64,000 nucleotides of DNA from Beta vulgaris subsp. vulgaris. Taxonomy: Eukaryota; Streptophyta; Magnoliopsida; Caryophyllales; Amaranthaceae. Position numbers and translations under genes: made by a program. Below, piece by piece: positions 11,349 through 21,909 of the stretch. The number at the start of each line of letters is the position of its first letter. Within the stretch, counting starts at the first letter, position 1. The notes beneath the pieces are model-generated. The model ran no database searches, had not been told where the DNA came from, and saw nothing but the letters and a program-made list of their open reading frames with translations. The DNA lies in assembly GCF_026745355.1 (NCBI RefSeq), contig NC_079209.1:51585671-51649670 (forward strand), given 5' to 3'.

Positions 11349-12465
11349 ATGGTTCGATCGGGAGGCGCCCCTGAACCTCTCTTAAATCGAGCAATCGATA
11401 CGTGACCTAGTACAGATTACGCCAACTTAGCCCAAGGTCACAGCCGGGATGGGACCTATCTGAAAAAGTGGCCCGTAGGAACCCACCTATACTAAATGGA
11501 AAAGGGGGACCTGAAGAGTTGGAAACTGGGTTGGGGAATTTGATAAGCTTTTCTTCACCCTATCCTGTCCTGACGAGAAAACGTGCCCTTAGCTAGTTAC
11601 TATCTGCAGGGGGATGCCCATTTCTGGTGGACCCAGGCTAAGGACAACCTTCAAGCCAACCGGGTTTCGGGTGGGAAACTTTTAAAAAGGCCCTAAGAGA
11701 CAAGTACTACCCTCCGTATCTTAAGAAACAAAAAGCCCAGGAGTTTATGATGCTGGAGCAAGGGACCATGTCTGTAGAGGAATATTACCGAAAATTTATC
11801 GAACTGATGAGGTTTGCCCCAGAGATTGCCCCTACTGAGGAGGCTAAAGCCTCACGTTTTGAATTGGGACTTACCCTTGACCTGCAGGGTAGACTGGGGG
11901 GAGATACATTCACCTCTCTGGACCATGTGTTTGGCAAAGCTGCCCACCTTTATGCTATCAGGAAAAGGGAGGAAGGGGGTAAGCTTGGCGAGAAACGTAA
12001 GGATAACCCAAACCCTGAGGGCCAAAGTTTGAGAAAAAGCACAACGGGAACCAGAAAATCAAAACCCTCGGAGGAATTTTGGTAAGGGACCCAATAATAA
12101 CCCTAACCCCAACAACAACAACAACAACCGCAATAACAACACCAATAACCGCAGACCTGAGCGTGTATATCGGTGTAGAAAGTGCCCAACAACCTCCTGG
12201 TAAGGATTGTGAGGGTAACAAGGTTGAATGCCGGGAATGTGGGAAGATGGGCATAGAGCCTATGAATGCTATTCGAAAAACAAGCTAAACCCCAATGGCC
12301 AAAGGAAGGGAACTATGGGGACAAGCCCCGAAACGGAAATGGTAACGGGAATGGTAACGGGGGAGGTAATTACAATGGGAATTCTAACTATTCCAAGCCC
12401 GCTACCAACACCAGCAACCAAGTCTCTAATGAACAATGCAACTAGTTCCCAAGATAAGGGCAAAG
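11349..12465 (+). pseudogene. gag region with frameshifted zinc knuckle
   Basis: A plausible start ATG at 11349 gives MVRSGGAPEPLL, then stops. The clearest Gag piece is 11747-12085, containing MSVEEYYRKFIELMRFAP, as in the retrotransposon Gag capsid family. Basic, Asn-rich sequence follows. The CCHC knuckle at about 12228-12275 is split by a one-base shift: its CRECGKMG half is in one frame and HRAYEC in the next. Gag would form the particle and bind RNA. This copy cannot make an intact protein. Confidence 0.8.
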
Positions 12466-12812
12466 GGAAGCTGTACATGATGACGGCTAGAGAAGAAGAG
12501 GCTCGTAGAGACGTTGTCACGGGTACATTTTCTATCAACTCCACTCCTGTTAAAGTTTTATTTGATTCTGGAGCATCCTTGTCATTTATTGCCCATGCAA
12601 CTGTTAGAAATTTAACATTGGTCGAGTCTGAGTCGATTTCTATGCCTATAGTCATTCCATCTGGGGAGACTGTTAATTGTTCTAAAAGATTCCTAAAAGT
12701 GCCATTAAAGATAGGTGAGGGATACTTTCCCTCTGATCTGATAGAGTTTAACTTATCAAACCTAGATATCATTCTGGGGATGGATTGGCTTGGGAAGTAC
12801 AGGCTAAGATAG
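12465..12812 (+). pseudogene. Retrotransposon aspartic protease domain
   Basis: The frame 12228-12812 carries the active-site motif DSGAS at 12564-12578 and the downstream IILGMDWLGKY, as in retroviral-type plant gypsy proteases. The domain looks whole, but the frame ends at a stop (12810-12812) before reverse transcriptase. Confidence 0.85.
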
Positions 12813-12938
12813 ATTGCGATGCGAAAAAGTGGAACTAAAGGACCCTTCGGGGAAAAGAGTGTCATATAGGAGAATACCTCGAGAACCAGGAATTAAAGTT
12901 ATCAATGCGTTACAACTTAAGAACTACGTAGACAAGGG

Positions 12939-13970
12939 TTGGCCCCTATTTATGTGTTCAGTGAGAAGATGGAGGATGATCCGTTAAGGCCTGAAGATGT
13001 GCCCATAGTCCGAGAATTCCAGGATGTCTTTCCTGAGGAAATACCTGGTATGCCTCCAAGGAGAGATGTAGAGTTCACCGTTGACCTAGTACCTGGGACT
13101 GGACCCATTTCGAAAGCCCCTATCGGATGGCTCCGGCAGAAATGAATGAGTTAAAGAACCAGTTAGAGGAACTCTAGACAAAGGGTATATTAGACCTAGC
13201 ATGTCGCCATGGGGAGCACCCGTCTATTTGTGAAAAAGAAGGATGGTAGCTTGAGGTTATGTATAGACTACCGGGAGTTGAACAATGTCACTGTGAAAAA
13301 CAAGTATCCATTACCTAGGATTGATGATTTGTTCGACCAACTTCAGGGTGCGGGGATGTTCTCCAAAATCGACTTAAGGTCTGGTTACCATCAGTTGAGG
13401 ATTGTTGATCATGATATACCTAAGACTGCCTTTCGAACCAGATATGGCCACTATGAGTTTACGGTTATGCCTTTTGGGTTAACCAATGCACCTGCAGTTT
13501 TCATGGACCTTATGAATAGAATTTTCCGACCCTACCTAGACAAATTCGTCGTGGTATTCATAGACGATATCCTGATCTATTCTAAGAACAAGGAGGAACA
13601 TGAGGATCATTTGAGGTCATTTTGCAGACACTTAGGGACAACCAACTAATGCAAAGTTTTCGAAATGTGAATTTTGGTTGGAAAGAGTGTCATTTTTGGG
13701 TCATTTTATCTCTAAGGAGGGTGTATCAGTCGATCCTGCGAAAATCAAAGCCGTGAGTGAATGGCCTACCCCAAAGAATGTCACGGATATAGAAGTTTCT
13801 TGGGTTTAGCCGGTTACTATAGGAGATTTGTGAAAGACTTCTCCAAAATAGCAAAACCTATGACAAACCTGATGAAGAAGGATTGTAGGTTTACCTGGAA
13901 TGAGGACAGTGAGAAGGCCTTCCAAAACTCAAAGAAGGTTAACCTCAGCCCCTGTCCTAACCTTGCCTAA
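12939..13970 (+). pseudogene. Reverse transcriptase domain (broken)
   Basis: The domain begins at 12939-13145 ([19 protein letters not shown]), is interrupted near 13140-13200, and continues at 13209-13649 with [21 protein letters not shown] and the catalytic FIDDILIYS (FIDD at 13557-13568). A shift near 13640 moves the thumb region to 13761-13970 (FLGLAGYYRRFVKDFSKIAK). All landmark motifs remain, but in at least three frames. Confidence 0.9.
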
Positions 13971-13981
13971 GGGAACGAAGG

Positions 13982-14330
13982 ATATGATGTGTATAGTGAT
14001 GCATCCAAAAATGGGTTGGGTTGTGTTCTGATGCAAAACGGGAAAGTTATAGCTTATGCGTCCCGACAGTTGAAGCCATATGAAGTCAATTACCCAACAC
14101 ATGACCTAGAATTGGCCGCCATAGTATTTGCACTCAAAATCTGGAGACACTACCTCTATGGGTAACCTGCCGTATCTTCACCGATCACAAAAGCCTTAAA
14201 TATATCTTCACCCAGAAAGACCTCAACATGAGGCAGCGCAGATGGTTAGAGCTCATCAAGGACTATGACTTAGACATCCAATACCATGAGGGTAAAGCCA
14301 ACGTTGTTGCTGATGCGTTAAGTCGCAAGT
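13982..14330 (+). pseudogene. RNase H domain (broken)
   Basis: The frame from 13982 to a stop at 14162-14164 reads [13 protein letters not shown] and [19 protein letters not shown], the Ty3/gypsy RNase H signature. It lacks an ATG because it is an interior piece. The remainder is shifted and resumes at 14228 with QRRWLELIKDYD. Confidence 0.85.
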
Positions 14331-15475
14331 CTAGCCATAGCCTGAATACATTAGTCGTTGCCGACAAACTTTGTGAGGAATTCTCTAGACTTCAGATAGA
14401 AGTTGTTCATGAAGGGGAGGTAGAAAGATTGCTGAGTGCCCTAACCATCGAACCTAACTTCCTAGAAGAGATAAGGGCGAGTCAACCTGGGGATGTGAAA
14501 CTTGAGCGAGTCAAGGCAAAGCTTAAGGAGGGCAAAGCAGAGGGGTTTGCGATCCATGAGGATGGAAGCATACGATATAAGGGTAGGTGGTGCGTGCCAC
14601 AAAAGTGTGAAGAGCTGAAACAAAAGATAATGAGCGAGGGTCATAACACGACGTATTCTGTCCACCCAGGGGGAGATAAGTTGTATAAGGACCTCAAGAA
14701 GATGTTTTGGTGGCCTGGTATGAAGAGAGCAGTAGCTGAGTTTGTTTCCAAATGCTTAACATGCCAGAAAGTCAAAAGTGAACACAAGAGACCTCAGGGA
14801 AAGATTCAACCCTTAGACATTCCGACATGGAAATGGGACTCGATATCCATGGACTTCGTTGTCGCCTTACCTAGGAGTCGGGGAGGCAATAATACCATTT
14901 GGGTGATAGTGGATAGACTAACCAAGACAGCAAGGTTCATACCTATGAAAGATACGTGGAGTATGGAAGCCTTAGCCAAGGCTTATGTGAAAAATGTCAT
15001 TCGATTGCATGGAGTACCCACAAGTATAGTATCAGATCGAGACTCTCGATTCCTGTCGAATTTCTGGAAAAAGGTCCAGGAAGCATTTGGTAGTGAGCTA
15101 TTAATGAGTACAGCCTTTCACCCAGCTACCGATGGTCAAACGAACGAACTATTCAGACCTTAGAGGACATGTTGCGAGCATGTGCTTTAGAATACCAAGG
15201 GTCATGGGAAGACCATTTGGACCTCATAGAATTCTCATACAACAACAGCTACCATGCTAGTATTAAGATGGCACCATTTGAAGCTTGTACGGGAGAAAGT
15301 GTCGTAGCCCTTTGTGTTGGAACGACATCAGTGAGACTGTAGTGTTAGGACCTGAATGATTCAAGAGACGATGGATCAAGTGCGAGTCATTCAAGAAAAG
15401 ATTAAGACTGCACAGGACAGGCAAAAATCCTATGCGGACCAGAAGCGAAGGGACAAAATTTCGAAGTTGGGGAAA
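14228..15475 (+). pseudogene. Integrase domain (broken near its end)
   Basis: The frame 14228-15163 starts with the RNase H tail (ADALSRK), then an HHCC zinc finger (HNTTYSVHPGG, then CLTCQKVK), then the catalytic core: MDFVVALP (first Asp), SDRDSRFLSNFW (second Asp) and DGQTNE (Glu). A shift at about 15150 moves the rest into another frame (EDMLRACALEYQGSW to about 15350). The D,D,E residues are all visible. Confidence 0.9.
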
Positions 15476-15477
15476 AA

Positions 15478-15905
15478 GTGTGCTTAAGGTCCCCAATGAA
15501 AGGAGTGATGCGATTCGGGAAAAAGGGGAAGCTAAGCCCTAAGTTCATAGGACCCTATGAGATACTGGCGAGGGTAGGGAAAGTTGCTTATCGCCTGGAT
15601 TTACCCAACGACTTAGAAAGGGTCCATAACGTGTTTCACGTATCCCAACTCCGGAGATACGTACCTGATGCGTCACATGTCCTTGAACCTGAAAACGTAG
15701 AGATAGACGAAACTTTGTCCTATGAGGAGAAACCTGTCCAGATCCTAGACCGCAAAGTGCGAAGTACGAGGAATAAGGACGTCAGAATTGTCAAGTGTTG
15801 TGGAGAAATCAAACTACCGAGGAAGCCACATGGGAAGCCGAAGATGCAATGCGTCTGAAGTACCCTGAGCTTTTCCAAGAGGTACGTGAGTTACGGGGAC
15901 GTAAC
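15478..15905 (+). pseudogene. Integrase C-terminal tail, chromovirus type
   Basis: The frame 15478-15858 encodes [17 protein letters not shown], then [13 protein letters not shown] and [17 protein letters not shown]. The last part, in another frame, recovers an [13 protein letters not shown] stretch ending in KYPELFQE near 15880. This arrangement is seen after integrase in Del/Tekay chromoviruses, where the tail is involved in target choice. Confidence 0.8.
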
Positions 15906-16126
15906 TTTTCTTTTAAGGGGGGAAGAATGCGATAGAATTTCGCGCTTTCACCCTAAAGTATGTTAATTATGTTAGTTATGTTAATTATGTTAGTTATATG
16001 CTAGTTATGTGTGAAAACTGCTTATCTATTGTGTGAACGTTAGAAAACGCTTGTGAAATTTGGGACTTAGAAGTGCAAAAGATCGTCGTTAAGACGGGCT
16101 ACCTCAAAGTTTCGGGACGAAACTTC

Positions 16127-16142
16127 TTTTAAGGGGGAAGCC
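16127..16142 (+). promoter_or_regulatory. Polypurine tract before the 3' LTR
   Basis: AAGGGGGAAGCC lies directly before the 3' LTR start at 16143, in the position of the plus-strand primer. A nearly identical block (TTTTAAGGGGGGAAG) occurs about 215 bp upstream at 15912-15927. Confidence 0.7.
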
Positions 16143-18700
16143 TGTAATACTCCGTATTTTTAGTATAATTTCGTACTAATTAAGAAAATATAAAAGAATT
16201 AATAAAAAGGTATTTTAATTTATTTACAAATTAATAGGAATAAATTATTGTTAATAGAATTGTTAGGCATTTTCGGAGTTTTAAAAGAGTAACCTAATCT
16301 TACTTGACCTAGGGTTACTACCTTTTGAAGGGAGTATAAAAAGAAAAGGAGAGGGAATTTCAGAAAACCCTAAACCCTTCTTCTCCCTCTCCTCAGCCGA
16401 CTTTCTTCTCCCTCTCTCTCTCCTTAGCCGATCTCTCTCTTCTCTCTCCTCAGATTTCTTCCTCTCTCTGATCTTCTCTCAATCTCTCGCTGCTCTTCCT
16501 CTCGTCTCCTCCCTCTCGTCGTCGGTGTGCGTGGTGCGGTAGGAGTTCGTCGAGGGTTTGGTGCGATTTCCGACGAGAGTATTCGAGAAGTTTCGGTGTG
16601 AAGGAGTTCGAGGTTGTGCGATTTCAGGCGAGGTTTGGTCGAAGGGTCGAAGGTTCGTGCGGTGTGTCGAGGTTTTCGTCCGTGGTTTCGTGCGGCGTGT
16701 GTGTGGTTCGAGTGTTGCGACGAGGGTCGCGGTGTTCGAGGGTTGTGCGCGAGGCTGCTGTGTTTGCGCGAAGATCGGGTCGTACGGGTGTGCTGCGCGA
16801 CATACCTGGAATTGTGCGAACCAGCGAGGCTGGTGCGGGTGTCCGTGGGCGACGAGCGAAGCCTGGCGAGGCTGCTGTGCGCACGTGTGGTGTGGTATTT
16901 CGGTCGCCGGAGTTCTTTCGCCGGCAAATTTAGCGGTATACCCTATTATGTACCTAAAATATTATATCAGTTTTATTACTTATATTTACTGTTTTCATTA
17001 TTACGTAAGGTTTGTAATTAATAATTAGTAATTAGAGTGTTTAGTAAATTATTAGATTGTTTAACTAGTTAAGTTATTATTCTGTTTTAAGTTGCATTCT
17101 GGTTAGGTTTGTAATTGGAATAAGATAAAAGTAGGAGACGTGTGTATTATTATTAGTTACAATTATTATCGTTTCATGGGTGACTTGTTTCACGGAACCT
17201 GACTTTGGGACTTATGACTTACTTTTGGACATATGACTTACCTTTGGGACTTATGACTTACTTTTGGACATATGACTTACCTTTGGACATATGACTAAAT
17301 TCTGGACATAAGACAGGTTGGACTTATGACCTTTTCGGATTGGTAAAATAGTGGACTAATGTTACTAACTAACTTAGTTACTCACTAACGCTGACTTCTA
17401 AAAGACGTTAAATTCACTAGATTAGAATTATAACGAAAGTTCTGGAATAAGGTTTTAACTATTTTAATTCGAATCGTTAGATCGTTATGGTCTTAGTACG
17501 TAGTAGTTGATAGTGTTATCAAGACGTAACACTAAAGCTTTGTTTTAACGATTTAGGTCCCAATTTCATAAGCGGCTCGTTCTATTAAGTCAGCGAAAAT
17601 TCTCCGCTACAAGGTACGTACGCGTACCAGTTTACTTTCAAAGCTTAGTATCATGATTAGGTTGCAGTTCATGTTATTGGAACCTAGTACCATGATAGGG
17701 AACATTTGATTGTGATTATTTGGTTAGACGTTTATAACGTGAAATCAATATGATGCATTGAAATATGTTGCAATGAAATGCGAAGTTCTATCGTAGTGTA
17801 ACATCAGCATTATTAATCTGATCTATAGGTAACAAGAGTGTTACCAGAGATAAGATTGAGTTTGGTAATTAAGAGAGCATGTAAATGACTCCTTAAAGTT
17901 ATAAAAGAATGGTTGGTATTAAAAGAAGATTATGGCGATACTTGTAGTTGGATTCCCTACAAGTATAGAACAATGAGGGAGTGTGGACTTGTCCTACACT
18001 CCTACGCAGGCCTACTGTGACGACAGTAGTGTCCTTATATTTTGATAACTCAAGTAGGCGGAAGGTTCCGTTCGATCTTGGGGGTATGCATACTAAGGTG
18101 ATGGGTGTGAGACGGAACAAAACCGTATTTGCATTTCATCTAACCAAGTGGTCTATTAAGGATTCAGTAGCCCGTATGATTCTAGTAAGATGACGGTGCC
18201 CGTTCGATGCCAAATAATGAAAGATTAAAGAATGTGAGATATTGTAATTTCATATATTAGTCTGTAAGGTGTGCATCATTTATGTTCATATAGTTTCAAT
18301 GGTTTATTACGTACTCAACATAGCTGACTCTGTGTGTTATTATGTGTTTGTTGTCCTGTGATGAACCATTGACACTTCAATGGGGAGCAGACTAGGTGAG
18401 CTGGTGCTGCTGCATGATATCAAGCATAAGGGGGCTAGTTTGTAGTTTGAAGTTAAACTTTTGGTTTAAGTATTACTGAATTTTATAGAACTTTGTTACA
18501 TGGTTTGAGTTTGAATAAAGAGGGGTCAACTATGATTCCCGAGTTGTATTTACATTTTCTATTCCGCTGCAATTTGGTTTTGAGACAATGAATTTGAGTT
18601 ACCATATTTCTAATTATGCCTTGCATTCCATCGCGGCGGTAACACTCCCAAAGTCGATGCGACGTAGCATTAGACGTGTATGGATTTTGGGGGTGTTACA
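16143..18700 (+). repeat. 3' LTR
   Basis: 2558 bp, the same termini and content as the 5' LTR (TATA box at 16335). By eye the differences are mostly one-base insertions or deletions, plus some substitutions. It is followed by the TATTG duplication at 18701-18705. Confidence 0.95.
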
Positions 18701-20485
18701 TATTGGACCTTATTGAAACTTATTAGACCTTATTGGCCCTGATTGAAACTTATTAGACCTTATTGGACCTGATTGAAACTTATTATATCTTACTGGACCT
18801 GATTGAAACTTATTATACCTTATTGGACCTGATTGAAACTTATTTGACCTTATTAGACAAAAACATTGACCATGAATAACATAAATATTACCACTAACGT
18901 AAATACTATCCCTCAAAATTTTTTATGGAGTAATAATTATTATAATTCGTCCTTTAAAAAATAATGATTATTAATTATCTCTTATGATAATTAATTTAAC
19001 AAAAAAATTACTATTTATATATTTGCCTATACATAACTTTCACCACTAATATATCTAATAGTCTTGTTTTGATTTTATAAAACACTAGTAGAAAATCAAA
19101 AATGAATTAACATTTATTGCTAACAAGTTAAAATTGGCACATATAAAAAATTCTCACTTCACTTTTATTAATGTGAAGGTAAGTAGATAGCATTAACTCA
19201 TTCCTTCATTTCTTCTCCTTTCATTTATGTGAATGTACTCGAAGATAAAAAAAAAACAAAAAGAAAGAGAAAAAATTGCTCAAAATCACCGTAGCTTTGC
19301 ATGACATTGCTTCATTCATTTCTTCTCCTTTCTTCTCCTTTCTTCCTTATGTTTTTTTTCTTTTTTTTTGCTTTTCTCCAATACTCCATTAGAGACACAA
19401 ACACGAATATGTAGATACCTCGGGCTAAAATTGCAAATGAAATATGGTTGGATGTTGGTGAAGAAAACGTATTGATTGAAGAGGATGATGTAGAAAATGA
19501 AGAAAGATACTCCGATGAAAAAAAAATACTCCAATGATGATAATGAAGCAATCAATTGATAAAATTTATATCTTTATTTCATTGTTATTAGTAACGAAAA
19601 CATGTTATCTCTAGTTATTTAAAGACGAATTGCAAAATATTGTAATTATAATAATTATTATTATCGTTAACCTTAATTATTGGATCATGATTATAATATT
19701 ATTTAATAGCAATATGAATAATCAAATAATAGACAATAATACAAGTATAATACTATACATTATGGTACTTTAATAAAAAATTCTAATAAAACTAATCAGC
19801 TAATAGTAATATGAATAATAAAATAATAAACATAATACAAATAAATAATAAAATAATAGACATAATACAAATAAAGAATAAAAATAATAGACCCTAATAC
19901 AAGTATAATATTATATAATCATTGTGGTACTTTAATTAAAATTCTAATAATAACATAATCAACTAATAGTGATATGAAATTATGAATAACAAAATAATGG
20001 ACAATAATACAAATGTTTATTAAACATTGACTATTTGGACCTTATTGGACCTTATTAGACCTGATTGGAACTTATTGGACCTTATTAGACCTGATTGTAA
20101 CTTATTGGACCTGATTGAAACTTATTGCACATGATTGGAACTTATTGGACCTTATTAGACCTTATTGGAACTTATTGCCCTTATTAGACCTTATTGCAAC
20201 TTATCTGAACTTATTGGACCTGAAACTTAATTTTTTAAGTTGAACAGAACGCACCCTAAATGGGTGAGCATGTGATCAAAATAGAAGAGAGAAAGTAAAA
20301 CATGTTTTTTATACCCAACCAATGAGATTGAATAAACATTAAATGAGGGTATCAAAAATCCATGTGGAAAGGTGGAGAAAGAGGGTAAAAAGTGATGTTA
20401 AAAAATGCAAACAAGGAAAATAAAAACAATACATTGGGACACACAAAATGAAATATAGGAACTACCAAATGGGACGGACGGAATA

Positions 20486-21559
20486 ACATTTATGATTTTT
20501 TTCCCGATATATAACTACTCTTTATTTAATTTATTATGTGCCCTTATAACTAGTTTTACTTTTTACTCAACTAATAGACCGTCAGACAGTCTTTCAAAGA
20601 TTTCGGGAAAGAAAATTGTTAAGCATCATTCTAAAATTTCTTAAAATCGCTCCATAGCACACTTGAAAATGCAATTTTACCCTTAAATTTCTCTTTCATC
20701 CTCACCATCACTGAAATCCTCTCACTACCACCACCACACACACAACCACCACCGAAACCACGCAAACCACCACATAAAACAAGCAAACCACCAAGGAAAC
20801 CAACAAAAAATTTGCTCCCCCACCACTGAAACATCCTGCTAGCACGTTTCCTTCATGGCTGGAACGTAGAGGTGAGTATAGGCCAGGTTCAGGCCAAGCC
20901 AAGCCTTAAAAAATTGCTCAATAGTCGAACCGGGCTATAAAATTATGCCCAAACCCGCTCAAAAATCGGGTCGGATCGAGTCAATGCTGGGCTTTTTTGA
21001 TAAGCTTTACTGGAACGTCCTAGCCGGACATTCCGATGGAGGAGGAGAGGAATTTTATTTTTTTGGTTTCTGCGGCTTGCTCGTGGGGGTTGCAGGGTTG
21101 GGGGCTGCAGGATTGGGGGTTGCTAGTGGGGGTGGGGGTGGGGTGGGGGTGGAGGGAGGTGGTAGGGGCTACTGATGTAACACCCCGACCTGGTGTTTAA
21201 TTTTTAAGGATATTATAACTAATGGGTGGTGGAAAGGGTGATTGTGGGGATGAAAGTGGTGGCAGGAGGTGGTGATTTGGAAAAAGAAAAGAGAAAAATA
21301 TGAGTAAAATCGACAATATTTAATGAGATCGGAGCGATTTTAAGAAATTTTGGGACGATATTTAGCATTTAGATTGCGAAATAACAAAAGAAATAGGCTG
21401 TCACAGTCATAAATCACACATAGTCACGCGAATTAATCCTCTAATCGATATCTTCGTCGTTAAGAACATAAACTTCCTACAGTTCTCAACTCATCCAATT
21501 GAAACTCTCATCCCCTCCACAACTCTTTCTCTCTCCTCCATCATCTTGTGCACAAAACA
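20486..21559. mobile_element. Mutator-like MITE (about 20585-21402) and upstream region of the second RCI2 gene
   Basis: A block around AAAATTTCTTAAAATCGCTCC (20634-20654) is repeated in inverted form at about 21326-21348, and similarity appears to run out to GACAGTC (20585) and GGCTGTC (about 21402). This suggests long terminal inverted repeats of a Mutator-type element. A 9-bp target duplication was not found, so the borders are approximate. The interior has CCA-rich and GGT-rich tracts and a nested hAT MITE. The bases from about 21403 to 21559 are the leader of the RCI2 gene. Confidence 0.5.
20859..21017. mobile_element. hAT MITE, 143 bp, with 8-bp target duplication
   Basis: The element 20867-21009 starts TAGAGGTGAGTATAGGCC and ends GATAAGCTTTA. 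It is flanked by CTGGAACG at 20859-20866 and 21010-21017, the 8-bp size typical of hAT. The interior has GGCC/GGGC motifs like the larger relative at 53264. It is nested in the Mutator-like MITE. Confidence 0.75.
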
Positions 21560-21909
21560 ATGGCGTCAAGATGCGAAATCTTCTGTGAAATCATATGTGC
21601 TTTATTGCTCCCTCCTCTCGGCGTCTTCTTCCGCCATGGTTGTTGCAGCGTAAGTTCTTTCACTCTTCCAAAATTCATCAACTAATCAAACTCAAACTGA
21701 ATTTTAAAATCAGATTCTATTTCCTGAAATTGATTAAATTTTGAATTCTTGATGATGATTTTGAAAATTTGCAGCTTGAATTTTGCATATGCTTGGTGTT
21801 GACAATCTTAGGGTACATACCTGGAATGATCTACGCTATTTACGTAATCGTCGCTGTTGATCGTGATCGATGGTACAGAGATGACGGCTATTATTATCGC
21901 GTTTCATAG
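21560..21909 (+). CDS. RCI2: RCI2/PMP3-type membrane protein, paralogue of the gene at 515
   Basis: Exons are 21560-21649 and 21775-21909. The donor is GTAAGT at 21650 and the acceptor is TTGCAG ending at 21774. The intron is phase 0, in the same place as in the first gene but only 125 bp long. The product is 74 residues, with LLPPLGVFF in the first membrane segment and LTILGYIPGMIYAIY in the second. A charged and Tyr-rich tail (RDRWYRDDGYYYRVS) follows. Both exon pairs align residue for residue with the 515 gene except in the tail, so the two are tandem duplicates later separated by transposon insertion. Expected role: small plasma-membrane protein in cold and salt response. Confidence 0.94.

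Larger units (their letters stand above)
7133..18700 (+). mobile_element. Ty3/gypsy LTR retrotransposon, chromovirus-like, 11.6 kb, decayed frames
   Basis: Two long terminal repeats (7133-9675 and 16143-18700), both TG...CA type, enclose a primer-binding site, an acidic leader frame, gag, protease, reverse transcriptase, RNase H, integrase and a polypurine tract. A 5-bp target duplication TATTG is present at 7128-7132 and 18701-18705. Domain order PR-RT-RH-INT defines Ty3/gypsy. The residues after integrase ([19 protein letters not shown], then [13 protein letters not shown]) are typical of plant chromoviruses of the Del/Tekay type. The frames are interrupted by many single-base shifts and stops, so it is not autonomous as read. 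Confidence 0.93.
6975..20256. mobile_element. MITE family A, copy 2, interrupted by the LTR retrotransposon (6975-7132 and 18706-20256)
   Basis: The left end is identical to copy 1. The right end ends in GAACGCACCC at 20256. Flanking TAA occurs at 6972-6974 (shared with copy 1) and 20257-20259. The two pieces join cleanly across the LTR element once one TATTG is removed. Compared with copy 1 it carries about 500 extra bases (about 19075-19590) whose left edge reads CACTAGTAGAAAA, reminiscent of a CACTA end. The matching right end is poor, so that insert is unnamed. Confidence 0.75.
5689..20485. mobile_element. Stowaway-like MITE split by nested insertions (outer shell 5691-5867 and 20260-20483)
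   Basis: The left end (TTTCCTCCGTTCTATTTTAT, then GTTCCCGTTTCATTTTGG) is matched in inverted orientation by the right end (CAAAATGAAATATAGGAACT, then GGGACGGACGGAA, ending 20483). TA dinucleotides flank both (5689-5690, 20484-20485), as in Tc1/mariner MITEs. Without the insertions the element is about 400 bp. Everything between 5868 and 20256 is younger DNA inserted at a TAA site. Confidence 0.7.

Noticed and set aside
18710..18916. Minus-strand frame with repeated KFQSGPIR units
   Set aside because: It is the decamer array of MITE family A translated, not a gene.
19312..19555. Overlapping minus-strand frames rich in Phe/Ser
   Set aside because: Low-complexity T-rich sequence within MITE family A copy 2; no start context or domain.
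21177..21220. TGTAACACCCCGACC resembling a gypsy LTR start
   Set aside because: No second LTR, terminal CA or internal domains nearby. Probably part of the Mutator-like MITE.
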